Shown here one piece after another: positions 33,995-45,892 of a stretch of DNA of 64,000 nucleotides. The DNA is from Humulus lupulus (lineage: Eukaryota > Streptophyta > Magnoliopsida > Rosales > Cannabaceae). The stretch spans positions 97,273,411 through 97,337,410 of the forward strand of contig NC_084795.1 of assembly GCF_963169125.1 (NCBI RefSeq). The letters are read 5' to 3'. The stretch's first letter is position 1. Each line of letters starts with the position of its first letter. Below the pieces are notes generated by a model. That model was not told the origin of the DNA. It saw only the letters and a list, made by a program, of their open reading frames with translations, and did no database searches. Position numbers and translations under genes: made by a program.

Positions 33995-35103
33995 TGCGCT
34001 GAAAGGCGAAGTTTTGGTTTGTTCTCTCCCGTGTCGAAGAAGAAGAAGCTGATTCGTAAGCCTGCAATTTGGATAGAAGAGCAAGAATCACTGCTGATTC
34101 AGGATGAGAAGACTCCTAATTGTTCCAATGTCAAGGATTTGGTGCCTGAAGGTCTCGCGGCTGCTGCATTGACTGGAGAGGACGAGGTTCGCGTTGAGGG
34201 TTTGAATCTCAACTTCGAAGAGATTCGAGGGTTAGGGGATAAAGGAACTCAGGAAATTAACATCGTGGGATATGAGCATTCTGCTTCGACTCCTAAGTTG
34301 GCTTCCTGGACAGATAAGGTGGAGGAAGGAGATTTTCAAGCTTCAGCTCACCGTCAATGGCAGCAATTCACGCCTAGTAAGGTCTCCTTTTCTGGCCAGA
34401 ATCTCGAATTCACAGAACCATTATGTAGGGATGGACGGAAATATGCTAGGGTTGATGTTGAAGAGGTCAAAATACAATCAGCGAATTGGAGCTCGGCACT
34501 CATATGTATGGTTCTTGGAGCTAACCCCTCAATGGCTGTTTTTGAAGGGTTCATTAAAAGGGTTTGGGGTCATCTAGGGATTGCTCAGATAGCAAGGATG
34601 ACAATGGGACTGACTATGGTTAAATTCAATGATGATGCGACGAGGGATCATGTTCTAGAAATGGTATACTCCACTTTGATAGGAAACCTGTAATCATCCG
34701 CCCTTGGACAACAGATCTTAGTGCTGATTGACTTGTTCGTTCAGTTCCTCTATGGATTCGTCTACATGATTTGGGGCTTCAGTATTGGGGAAGTAAGTGT
34801 CTCAGTGCTCTAGTGAGTACGATTGGTAAACCGATAATGGTTGACAAATTCACAAGGGAGCGCTCAAGAGTTAAATTTGCTAGAATACTTGTAGAAATGG
34901 AAGTAACAGATAATCTCCAAAGAAGTATTCAGTATCTCAATGAGCATGGCCAAATCATGGAGCAGGGGGTGGAATATGAATGGCTGCCTATTAAGTGCAA
35001 GACATGTGCTGGTTTTGGTCACTCAATGATAGACTGTCGTAAAGACCTGAAAGCTCAATGGGTCAAGAAGGAACCTATGGCTAAAGAAGAAATGAAGGAC
35101 TAG
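33995..35103 (+). pseudogene. LINE ORF1: DUF4283 domain and CCHC zinc knuckle, frameshifted
   Basis: The first frame (to 34693) is acidic (LNLNFEEIRGLGDKG) and then enters the DUF4283 fold: LICMVLGANPSMAVFEG, VWGHLGIAQIARMTMGLTMV and FNDDATRDHVLE. A frameshift or stop near 34690-34730 breaks it; the next frame (34771-35103) continues with LHDLGLQYWGSKCLSALVS-type sequence, IGKPIMVDKFT and the knuckle KCKTCAGFGHSMIDCRKD. ORF1 of plant L1 elements binds element RNA. The 5' start is uncertain; the ATG at 33863 lies upstream of the target duplication and is not the element's own. Confidence 0.82.
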
Positions 35104-35159
35104 AGGAGTGAAGTTAATAAGGAACCAGAACTGGAAGAGCCTGCGGTGATCTGGGGTTA

Positions 35160-36576
35160 AACTATTACAAGGCTAAGGAGAATTACCAAGAAGCTCAATA
35201 TCTAGCTCAATCTTACCCTCATGACTATAGCTTTCAAGAAGTAGAGAAGGCAGATGCTATAGCTTTCACGGTTCAGGAAAAAATGTATCACAGCTTTTTA
35301 ATTCAAAGAAGTAAAATAACATGGCTGAGGCAGGGAGATATGAATACGTCTTTCTTTCATGCTTTTATGAAGAAGCGTAGAGCTGAAAATGGTATTGTCT
35401 CCTACATCACGGAACAAGGCAGATTAGTTGATAATTTTACTGAAGTTGTCTCTCATTTTGTTGATCATTTCAGAAGCTTTTTAGGGAACCCAAGCTCTGC
35501 TACAAGTAGGATAAATCTTCAGAGTATAGAGATGGGATCTAAGCTCTCCTTTGATCAACAACTGATGCTTCTTAAACCTTTTTATCGAAAGGAAATCTGT
35601 GATGCATTATTTGGTATTCCTATAACTAAATCCCCGGGACCTGATGGGTTTGGTTCAGGCTTTTTCAAGGCAGTCTGGCAGGATATAGGGGATGAAGTCT
35701 GCTAAGCTATAAGTCAATGTTTTGAAACAGGTTGCTTCCACCTTGTCTCTGGTCCCTAAAGTGGTTAACCCTTCTCGGGTTATAGATTACAGACCCATAG
35801 CCTGTTGCACTACATTGTACAAATGTATTGTAAAGCTGTTATGTACGAGATTGGCCTTAGTTCTTCCTGATCTCATTCAGCCGAATCAAGGATCTTTTGT
35901 TAAGGGTCGTTCTATAGCTCACAATATTATGATTTTTCAGCACCTAATCAAAAACTATGGGAGGGCCTCCACTTCTCCAAGATGTGCAATCAAGATTGAT
36001 CTAAGTAAGGCCTATGACACAGTAGATTGGAAGTTTCTTGAGGACCTATTAAAAGCTCTTTGTTTTCCTATGAAATTCATAGGATGGATTATGGTTTGCT
36101 TGCGGAATACTTCCTATTCTTTACTCATGAATGGTAGAGTTCAAGGTAAATTTAAAGGTATGAAGGGGCTGAGGCAAGGAGATCCTATGTCTCCTCTTTT
36201 GTTTGTTCTTATAATGGAGTATTTGACTAGGAGCCTTCAATTAGTAGCGCTCAACTCTACCTTTAGATATCACCCAATGTGCAAAAGCCTCAAGCTTCTA
36301 AACCTTTGCTTTGCGGATGATTTGATCTTATTTTGTAAAGGTTCTCATTCAGCTGTTAGTATTCTTAAGGAGGTTCTAGTGGAATTCAGTGCTGCTACTG
36401 GGCTTTCTATAAACTCAGATAAATCTCATATCTTTTTTGGAGGTGTCACTGCCACTGAGAGAAGTCGTATTGCTCAAGAGATCCAACTTTCTGAAGGTTC
36501 TTTTCCTCTAAAGTACCTTGGGGTGTCTATGAGACCAACTAAATGGAGACATGAAGATTGTGAAATTATTCTATAG
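35160..36576 (+). pseudogene. LINE ORF2 reverse transcriptase, broken
   Basis: It begins directly with the pre-RT helix region (NYYKAKENYQEAQYLAQ, SKITWLRQGDMNTSFFHAF) with no endonuclease before it. SPGPDGFGSGFFKAVWQ marks RT block 0/1. A stop near 35703 precedes the frame 35722-36576, which holds RPIACCTTLYKCIVKLL, NQGSFVKGRSIAHN, IDLSKAYDTVDWKFLE, GLRQGDPMSPLLF, the catalytic CFADDLILF (about 36307) and FPLKYLGVSM. The RT core motifs are intact; the reading frame is not. The enzyme would do target-primed reverse transcription. Confidence 0.9.
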
Positions 36577-36585
36577 AAAATCAGA

Positions 36586-37497
36586 TTGAGACTTCAGTTT
36601 TGGACTAGCAGGCATCTTTTTTTTGCTGGCCGTATTCAACTCATTCACTCAGTTCTATTTGGGCTTCAGAATTATTGGATGAATATCTTTGTTTTGCCTC
36701 AAAGTATGGTCAAGGAGATTGAAAAAATTTGTAGAAGTTTTCTATGGGGTAATTCTGGGCATAGGAGTAAGCTGCATCTTGCTTCTTGGCAGAAGGTTTG
36801 CCTTCCTAAAGCCTATGGTGGTCTTGGTTTTAGAGATGGAGCTAGCTGGAATAGAGCTATATTAGCTAAATATATTTGAGTTATCTCTAAAAAACATGAA
36901 GTGTTATGGGTTAAATGGATTAACACCACTTACCTGAAAGGTTTAAATTTTTGGAACTATACCCTGAAGTCAGATTGTAGCTGGTATTGGAGGAAGCTTT
37001 TCCATTTAAAAGATAAATTTAGCCCTGCTGCAATTCATGTTGTTGGTTCGCGTGGGAGATTTCAGCCATCTAAGCTTTACAATAGCTCATTACACCAACA
37101 AAGGGTAGACTATTATCAAGTTGTTTGGAGTAGGCTAACTCTTCCTAAACACAGGTTTTTACTCTGGCAGGTGGTTAATACTCAGCTCCTAACCAGGGAT
37201 AACCTAACCCGAATGCATATTCAGGTGACCAATCTGGTTTTCCCTGTCTGTGAGAGTCACCTAGAGAGTCACCCTCACCTCTTTTTTGATTGCTACCTCT
37301 CTAAGCTGATTCTTAATATCATCTTTAACTGGCTTGGATTTAAAGCTTGGCCTATTGAATTCAGTGGCTGGGTTGTCTGGCTGGCTAGAGATCGGCATGG
37401 AGCAGTGGCTTCAATCATTAATATGGTAGTGGCTGCTGTTGTTTACAGCATCTGGAGGAACAGAAACATACGTTTTTTTTTTATGGTTATTCTTTGA
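36586..37497 (+). pseudogene. LINE ORF2 C-terminus with zf-RVT domain
   Basis: Frames 36586-36879 and 36901-37497 follow the RT after in-frame stops. The first has LQFWTSRHLFFAGRIQLI and FLWGNSGHRSKLHLASWQKV, typical of the connection region. The second holds the zf-RVT domain: YYQVVWSRLTLPKHRFLLWQ, then FPVCESHLESHPHLFFDCYL, where the first zinc Cys of the usual C-P-x-C is Phe. It ends VVYSIWRNRNIRFFF. No RNase H follows. The 3' UTR runs from about 37500 to 37735. Confidence 0.85.
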
Positions 37498-37744
37498 CTG
37501 CTTCTAGCCTAGCCAAGGAAGTTAAGTACATAGTTAAATATAGGCTTTACTTAGTTCAAAATAGACATATTTCTGAGCAAGAGCAAATGTACATTAGGAA
37601 GCTTCACTGTAATTAAGTGAGTGGCTGTACTGGTTTGTAGCCGGCTGTATTGGTTGATTGTTCTTGAGTGTTTGGCTCTCAAGTTGTATTGTTCGTTTGT
37701 TCAATGAAGTTCATTTTCTTCTTGATAAAAAAAAAATTACAAAA

Positions 37745-38440
37745 AAATGATTTACACTAAACATCAATCCACAAAACATAACGTTAAAAAAATAATAAGA
37801 AAGCAACACGACAGAAACAACACAGTGAAACTCATTGCAACTACACTAAAAAACAAAAACAAAATAACACAAAAACAACATCAAAAAATTCATTCTCATT
37901 TTAGAAAAGCAATACACTGCAATACAATATCAAAACAGCAACTTAAATGCAACATGACAACAACCTCACAACAATACAGTGTTGAAAAAGCAATTAGACA
38001 TTAATTCATTGCATTAACTCAAAATAAACTAAAAATCAACAAAAAAGCAACCTCAAAACAATTTTCCATGCATTTTTAAATTTATAAGAAATAAACTCAA
38101 AATATTTCTCAAAACAACTAAACATATATCCAAAATAAACTAAAGAAAACAACAATAGGAAAACAACTAAACATTAATCCACTACATATTAACACATTAA
38201 AAAATAACAATTGGACAACAACTAGAAGTCAACCCATTGCATACCAACATGTTTTTTTTTTAAATTCAAAATATATCTAAAACAAGTAAACAATAATTAG
38301 ACATCAACACAACAACAGAACACACTATATATAAACAACAGAACAACAAAACACACTATATATAAACTTAAGCAACTACAAAACAACATGAAAACAACTA
38401 TACATAAATCTACTACTTAGAACTAACAATTGTTTAGAAT
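37745..38440. repeat. A/C-rich, strand-asymmetric diverged tandem repeat
   Basis: The plus strand is almost G-free. Variants of AACAACTAAACATTAATCCA followed by CTACATATTAACA recur (near 37756, 37990, 38160, 38215, 38295, 38395) among AAAACAACA runs. The open frame at 37747-38004 is a by-product of the composition. Confidence 0.65.
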
Positions 38441-39710
38441 ATAAAATTTTCATAATTGTGCTCTTTAACATGCAACAATATACTATTCCATTTTGAGTTT
38501 ACTTTGTGTGCTTTCTTGTGTTGTGTAGACCAGTGTCTACTAATATTACATAGATTAAACACGTGCAAGAGTTTAGCTCTCGGTCATGGCTTCCCCACAT
38601 TTTCAAGATGGTGTGATGTCAAGTGTATTAGAAGTGTTCATGCTTAAGTTTTATGGAGTTAGCGAAAGACAGTAACTCCATGCTCATGCCTGACTAATTG
38701 AAATGAAGTTTTTATATGTCAAATTCAATCATCTTGAGATATATATATATATATATATAAATATGTGTGTGTTGTACATTGCGTCAATCCAACATAAATT
38801 TAAAAACAACGTCTAAACAACATTTTTTTGGGATACATATTTAGATAATTTATTAAACAATATATGTAATGAAATACATATTACCATAATTATTAAAAAT
38901 ACCACTCATGATAAATATCATACACTGTCTTACTAAAATCCATTCTACAGTGTCATATACAAATAAATAATAATAATAATAATATCTCATCAAAGAAAAA
39001 GACAAAAAAAAAAATCTACAGGACTTTCATATTATATATATTTATATATATATAATCAACAAATTTTTGGATTCACATGACTTCAAAGTTATAGCATGTT
39101 CATCTACCAAGCAAAATACAATATTTTAGTCAATTGACCCTTCCACTGAGTGTGAGGTTGAATCGCAAACCTCTACTACAATGCACCATCGGCACCGGCG
39201 GTGCTTCTTGCCTCTCATCACGGGCCTCCGTCTTCTTTCAAGGCTTGGTCATGGAAGTTAAGCAATAGTCGTGTCTCCAAAACGTTCAAAGGGGAGACCA
39301 TATAACTAAAGAAAAAGAAAATTCGACACCATAAAATTAAAATACAATTATGCTCCACCGTAAATTTGTAATTTTTCCTTAGCAATCTGTGTATTACATA
39401 AAAATCTCAAAAATATACCCAATACAAACTAATATAAAAAATCAACACAATTTTTTTTTTTCTAAATTTTAGTATAGTACCAAACTAACCAAATGAGTAC
39501 ATTGACTTATTCTTAATTATTAGTATTTCCTATATTTTGATAATTCTGGCTTTGTATAACTTTATATAAGTATGAGTTTCATAACAATCTAATCCAAGAA
39601 AATATTACCTAATATTTTAAAATTAATATAAAAAAAAGCCACCAATATAAATTTCTCTTATCTCAAAACAATAATAATAATAAATTATATGCCTGATATC
39701 TGCAAAATGC

Positions 39711-39742
<32 letters not shown>

Positions 39743-40180
39743 TATTGGTAGAAGAACTATTTTGATAATTACAAACCACATGTCTCTATGACCTTACCAC
39801 CGTGCATAAACTAATGGTGGAAATGTTGCAGATAATTGGTAAAAAAATGCATGTCAATCCATGACGTTTTTAGCTTGTGTTCAAGGTCGTATAATTGTAA
39901 TAATTAAATATGGAAAAGTAAATATGAAAAATAATTCCGTATAACCGTGTAAAAGTTATTTTTGAAGCAAAAATAGTGTATTTTGCAAATTTGCCTTAAA
40001 ATTATGAGAGACCCAATAAAAAAAACCTAAATATATTAATATAACATTTAACAAATAAATATATTAATCTATACCTTACTAGCTAAACATATTAATAAAA
40101 AAATATTAATAATCCCTCATTATAATTATAAAAATCATCATTAATTGAAAAAATATAAGAAAAACGATTTAGTAGCTATT
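38441..40180. other. AT-rich intergenic stretch with microsatellites
   Basis: It contains (AT)n near 38742-38758, (AAT)n near 38968-38984 and again near 39705-39740, and a GC-richer patch at 39180-39300 (CGGCACCGGCGGTGC) of unknown origin. No gene is recognised. Confidence 0.55.
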
Positions 40181-40189
40181 GAAAGCATT

Positions 40190-40588
40190 CTCTAGCTTTA
40201 AAATATGCTGCCAACCAATGCTGCTTATTGGGTTTCCAAAATGTGTGGTTTGAATCTGGTTGTTTGAATGTTGTTTTGAAGTTTAATAACCAGGTTCCTT
40301 TGGCTTCTTCTCTGGGGTTAGTCTTAGCAGATTTTAGACTCAGTTTTTCAGTTTTTCACTTTGTTAGTCTTTCTTTCTGTGCTAGATCCTTTAATACTGT
40401 TGCCCATTATTTAGCTAAATATGCATTGTCAGAAGTTATTAGTAAGGTTTGGTGGCCTGGTTACCCTTCTTGTATCCATGATCTCATTTTATATGAGAAG
40501 AATTAATTCAATTAGTCTCCTCTCACCTTCTCTTCAAGCTCTTTGCTTGGGTGGTGAGTCTTGGGGTTTTTTCAAAAAAAAAAAAAAA
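40190..40588 (+). mobile_element. 5'-truncated LINE: RNase H end and 3' UTR, with target duplications
   Basis: A 399-bp insertion is bounded by GAAAGCATT at 40181-40189 and 40589-40597 and ends in a 14-15 nt poly-A. The only coding part is the end of the RVT_3-type RNase H domain found at the C-terminus of some plant LINEs (frame 40228-40506: WFESGCLNVVLKFNNQ, RSFNTVAHYLAKYALSE, WWPGYPSCIHDLIL). The LINE at 33961 has no such domain, so the source was another LINE family. Severe 5' truncation is typical of target-primed insertion. Confidence 0.88.
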
Positions 40589-40597
40589 GAAAGCATT

Positions 40598-41369
40598 TTT
40601 TTTATTAAAAAAATTGAAAGTTGTCATCATCAAATTACTACAGTACAATTTAAAGGCTAAATCCAATGGAATGGTCATGCTTGTTCAAGTATCATCACAT
40701 GCTTAAAACAAAAACTAATCTTTTCTTTCTCAAAATTCTTGAAACTATTAGTCAACTAACAACAACTTTAAAATGCCTCCAGTATCACCATAACTGTCAA
40801 ATTCAACGTTGGAGCAACTAAAAATTAAATTGGTAAAGATAAAATTTTATATAACAAAGTATTACCTTCCACCTTACCAGTGGAGTCAAATTTTCTGCAC
40901 AAAACAATTGCTTGCCAATTGTGACTATCATAACAAAATTGATACCAAGTTCATCCAAAGGTTCTCATCATCACCGATGTTCATCTTTTCATTCAATCTC
41001 AAAGCCAAAGAGTTGGCTCTGTCCTTAATATCATCACCACAAATCTCATATAAAAATATAATAATAAAAAATTTACTAAGAGTGTAAAATGTTAATTTGG
41101 TTGTTTTTTTATTAAATATATTTTATCAATTTAATTGGTATTTTCCAAATTTCATCTTGGGTAGGTAAGTGTATTTTGTCTCTTTTTTGTAAGAATAAAT
41201 TTTATATTAAGTGCATTTTATATAGTCCGAATTTCCTTATTTATTTATGGAAATTTTGTCTATAATAAGTATGTCTATTATGGAATTGAACATTGTATAT
41301 TTTCCTTGATTTTATTAGATTTACAAATAAGAAATTAAAATATTCTTTCTGCCCTAGTAAATTAATTTT
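40598..41369. other. Intergenic stretch with a possible exon remnant on minus at 40930-41050
   Basis: Mostly AT-rich. On the minus strand, a T-rich tract and AG near 41050 are followed by an open stretch reading GDDIKDRANSLALRLNEKM then NIGDDENLWMNLVSIL before a stop near 40933. It could be a host exon fragment; I recognise no protein. Confidence 0.35.
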
Positions 41370-43145
41370 TGTTGGGTTTTATGTCCTTATAAAACCACAT
41401 TTTTTGTGAAAGTCATTCATTATCAATAAAGTACTATAAATTATTTTGTTCAATCAAATTGCGTTGTTTACATGATTAATTATTATTAATACAAACGTTT
41501 ATAAAATTCCGAACATATATATAGTTACAATTATAGTAACTCGATCACAATAGATTATAATTGTAATTATATGTTCAAAAGCATTTTGTCATAAGATTAA
41601 ATCAGTACACTGGATTTTTACTGATTGGGTAATCTACAATAAGATCTACTTACACATCTGGTATGATGTCATATCCAGGACATTGACCAAGTAGATAAGA
41701 TCGGATGTATTTTGTTACATTGGACTGAACCGATATTGATTATTGACGATATAAGTAATTATCGTTATTATCTAATCTAATCATATCACAGTGTTGACCA
41801 TAGGTCAATTCAATCTTAATTCTGAGTGATTAATATTATGTTAATTGTATTATTAAAGTCTTTTGATTTGTTCGTTGCCAGTTTACCCTATGGACTAGCT
41901 TACACTTACATATTGAAGATTTGGTAATCTAATTGAGTGAAAGTATTTATCATAGATATGAAATCTATAGCTTTTATTTAAGAAGTGAAACAATGATTTC
42001 TTTATAGCTTGGTTCAAGTGTTAAATGATAGAGTACTCATTTCTGTAATTAAATTTACAGAAATATCATTTACAAATAACATAGTGGGAGTTAAGGATAA
42101 AATACTAATGAGAGGTAAAATGGTGATTTGCACTCGTCTCATTAGTAGATCATCTATAGAGGATTAAATAACGGTTATGGTTATAACAATGGATAACGTA
42201 TTTACATTTAGTGTAAAACATTCTATGAATTCAAAAGTGCGATTCTGAGTTTATAGTGGAGTCACGATGAATTAAAAATGTAGTGAATTATTTATTATAA
42301 ATAAACTCATGGTAACTTATTGAAGCTTGAGTTCATGGATCCATAGTTTCCATGTCATCTCTTATCAAAATGAACCTAATAATCTTGAATAATTAATTTA
42401 ATTATTAATTATAAAAATATCACATTGATTAGTTCAATGAAAATAAATAATGTCAAATTATTTATTGATATTTTGTGAGAAAAGAAATAGAAGAAACTTT
42501 GAGGTTTTTATTGCAAAGTCTCAAAGAGAGGGTATTATTTCTGATTGGGATAATTTTGCTAATATTGATAAATTGGTATTAATATTAATAAAATTAATTA
42601 AATAAATGTCAAAATTATAATTGGTTAATTTTAACAAGTATTTATTAATTATAATTATTAAATAATTAAAAAAATGGGTAACTAAAACCTATTTTATGTC
42701 CTAGTTAATTGCCTATATATAGTAGTGTTATAGAATGCATTAGGTCAGATGAATTTAACAAGGTAAAAATTCACTACTAATATTTTATACCTAGCCGCCT
42801 ACTCTCTCTTAGTTTTCTCTCTAGGAATTCTATTCTCATGTGTTGAGACTTGCCTACACAAACACTAGGTTGTTTTAGAGAAAGACTTGGAAGATTGTGG
42901 TCTTATTTCAAAGCGGTTTGGATTCCTTGCAATACCTAGCATTCAAAGAGGACAAAATATTAGAGAATCAAAAGGGTGTAGTCATTATTACACTACACAT
43001 CTCATAAGTACTATAATGATTATGTTATTGTATTTATGTGTCTCTGTATGAAGATCACTTCTTTGCATGTATTTATGTTTTTTATTGTATGTTATTTTAT
43101 GCAATAGGGAGCATGCATATAGACTTATAAAAATGAGATCCTACA
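41370..43145 (+). repeat. 5' LTR of Copia2 (about 1.78 kb)
   Basis: It starts TGTTGGGTTTTATG and ends GAGATCCTACA, two bases before the PBS. It carries a TATA-like TATATATAG near 42713 and TCTCATGTGTTGAGACTTG in the R/U5 part. It is homologous to 56030-57798 along its full length. Confidence 0.85.
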
Positions 43146-43147
43146 AC

Positions 43148-43165
43148 TGGCTTCAGAGTCAATGG
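43148..43165 (+). promoter_or_regulatory. Primer binding site of Copia2
   Basis: TGGCTTCAGAGTCAATGG resembles the TGGTATCAGAGC site used by most plant copia elements with initiator tRNA-Met, with a few changes. Confidence 0.65.
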
Positions 43166-45008
43166 TTGCTAGTTCATATGTTTATATACATGTATGTGAT
43201 TTTTTTATATGTTAGATAGGTTAATTGGATGGTATCATAATTGTTTTCATGTTTAAGTTTTATGTAGGTGTGATGCTAAAGGAATATTCTTCATGATTTT
43301 TGTATGTTAATGATTGTTTATGTGTGTTTTGTTTTATTGTATAAAATTCATAAACTTTGTATAAGAAATCAAGTTTGAAAATTGCACAAAAATAAATTTT
43401 TTAGCCTATGAAGTATGTATATATGTTTTATTTTTTTAAAAGTTATATATATATATATAGTATACGTTTTTTAACATATGATTACAAAAAAAATAAAAAA
43501 TAAACAAAAGGTAAATAAAAAAAACAAAAGTTTGTTGCACAGTAATGGCATTTGTTTTTTTGGGAAACTATATATATATATTATATACATATTTTTTTAT
43601 ATGGTGGTTGATTAAAAGAAATATTTATTTTGGAACTGTATCTTTTATTCTTAATAAATGATATATTTTTGTGCAAGTAAATATATTTTTGGTATTGTTT
43701 TCTAAAATGAGAATAAAAATATAATTTTTTTTTCAAATGGGAACAATTGAATTAATTTTAATTCGATTAATATTTTGAAGATTAATTGAATTAGAATTTA
43801 TTGTCATTATTTAATTGATTGATTAATTTTTTTAGCTATTAATTTATTTTGGTAATAAATGTGCACATGCATAAATTAGTAACATGTCATATAGATTGTA
43901 TGTTAGACACATCCAATTAATTAACATGTCATGCATCATTATAATTGTCATTTTTGTATATTTGTGCGTAGATGATGGTCCTATAGTGATGGCCCATTGT
44001 TTTGGATAATGGGGAAAATGTCAAATAAAATAGGTCATAATCTTGACAAGTTTTATTTGGACATGTAAAGTTTAAATTCATATCTTGTAGGTGATTCCAC
44101 TTTTGAAGGTCCATTTGTTTTGCATTACTAGATTGGACATAATCAATTGAATAACGATCAATAAAACGAATGATTAAATTCCTGTCTTTTGCGTTCTGTA
44201 TGGAAGTTAGGGGGCCTTGTAGTGGGAACGACATACTTGACATAATCCTCCTCCATGCAAGCCCAAATTGTTAAGACCAATTTACCTAAGTTGGACTTGA
44301 TTGTATTAGGTTAATTCTAGTGAACCTAAATTAATTGATTAGTAACACAATAATTCTAAATATTCAAAGTGGATTTAAATGAGTATTTTAGAATTAAAAG
44401 AAATGTATACTAAGGTTTATTAATTATTTTAAATAATATAAAAAAACCTAGTTTTATAAATTTCACATGGAAAATACTAAATTAAAATAATGAGCTTTAA
44501 TTTTTGAAATTCGATCTCCTCCGTTAATTTAACAAGGTTAGAGTTTAGTGGGGCCTTATGGCGCTTTGATTACATCTCGTGTTCACTTGACTTTTAACAA
44601 GGATAAATTTCTTAGGATAGATAGTTATAGATCAAACCCTTATAGACTCATCCCTACAGTGACTATGAGAAATAAGTCTATAATAATCGAAATTGTGGGT
44701 CTAGCTCATAAAGTTCGAAATAATTGGATTTTGTGACTTTGATCAATTAGGAAGGTTATTAATAATAGTTTTAGAATGTTATTATTTGAGATGTTTACTC
44801 TATTTAACTAAGTGAATTTGTGATTCTCGCCTACCGCAACACATGTATTCATGGCTAGTTAATATACCTTAGAAATAGTAGATATGGGTTTTTTAGTATT
44901 TTACATATCTATGCATATTTTATATGTTTGAGCTATTTTTGAATATTTATGTGATTAAATGTTTGTTAAACAATGCATTGATTTCAACATATTGATAAAT
45001 GTAGCTCT
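43166..45008 (+). other. Copia2 5' leader, non-coding
   Basis: About 1.8 kb, AT-rich, with TA-repeat patches near 43446 and 43570. No credible reading frame in either direction; the frames at 43929-44243 (minus) and 44548-44736 are not recognised. The length is unusual for copia and is shared in kind with Copia1. Confidence 0.6.
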
Positions 45009-45870
45009 GTGTCGAATCCAATTATCTCCCTTCTCTCCAAGGAACTTCTCACTGGAGAGAATTTTCCCAAATGGAAGTCAAACATCAACTTTGTTTTGAT
45101 CGGCGACAACTCCAAGTTTGTTATAACTGAAGTTTGCCTTGACGTCCCTGGTGTTTATCTTCAAAAGAATCAAGGGAGAAGTACAAGCATTGGCTCGTTT
45201 CCAACAACAAAGCCAAGGCGTACATGCTAGCTAGCATGTCAGACATGCTAAGGATGAAGCTGGAGGATGTCGAAACTGCCTATGAAATCATGGAGCAGCT
45301 ATAGGAAATGTTCGGACACAAATCTGAACAAGATCGTTTCGAGGCAACGAAGAAGTATGCTAATGCCAGGATGGAACCTGGAATGCATGTTCATGTTCAC
45401 TTCATCAAGATGATGAACTACTTTCAAGAGGCAGAATTGGACAAAGCCACCATAGACGAGGAAACTCAAGTGGGGCTTATTCTGAATAGTCTTGCTCCTA
45501 GTTTTCTTTCATTCACCACCAACTATTTACTAAACAAACTGAATTACGGAATGACTCAACTCATGAACGAGCTTCAAATGTATGAAGGTATCAATGGTGG
45601 ACCAAGTAAGGGACATGAAAAGAAGCCTACTGCTACTACTGAGGTCACTCCTGGAGAAGCCAACTTAGCTTCATCCTCAAAGAGCAACACGAGGAATAAG
45701 ATAAAGAACAAGAATGACAAGGCCACAGCTACTGCAAAACCAACTGGAGGTGCTGCAAAACCTGATGTGGAAAAACTTGCTGTTAATAAAGCCAAATGAG
45801 CATGTTTCTACTACAAGGAGACTGGGCATTGGAAAAAGGATTGCCCAACTCTCAAGGCTAGAGGAACCTA
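45009..45870 (+). pseudogene. gag: Copia2 gag, broken
   Basis: The ATG at 45009 opens MSNPIISLLSKELLTGENFP followed by KWKSNINFVLIG, closely like Copia1 gag. A frameshift near 45160 and a TAG at 45302 (probably from CAG) separate it from 45308-45799, which reads YANARMEPGMHVHVHFIKMM, LILNSLAPSFLSFTTNYLLN and LMNELQMYEGINGG. After a stop at about 45797 a degenerate knuckle CFYYKETGHWKKDC lacks the second Cys of CX2C. Gag forms the element's particle; this copy cannot. Confidence 0.87.
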
Positions 45871-45892
45871 AGGTAATTGTTAATCTTTTTTC

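Larger units (their letters stand above)
33961..37735 (+). mobile_element. L1-type LINE lacking the endonuclease, with target duplications
   Basis: The order is ORF1 (DUF4283 plus zinc knuckle), RT, zf-RVT and a 3' UTR ending CTTCTTGAT plus poly-A (37727-37735). ATTACAAAA at 33952-33960 recurs at 37736-37744 directly after the poly-A, so this is a complete insertion event and not a chance fragment. The apurinic endonuclease expected between ORF1 and RT is missing at about 35150. ORFs are broken by several stops and frameshifts. Confidence 0.87.

Noticed and set aside
37747..38004. 85-codon Lys/Asn/Gln/His-rich open frame
   Set aside because: It is a by-product of the A/C-rich repeat, which has few stop codons in that frame.
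39170..39300. GC-richer patch as a host gene exon
   Set aside because: No long open frame, no splice signals or protein similarity that I can recognise.
43929..44243. 104-codon minus-strand frame in the Copia2 leader
   Set aside because: No similarity recognised and nothing comparable in the Copia1 leader; probably chance.
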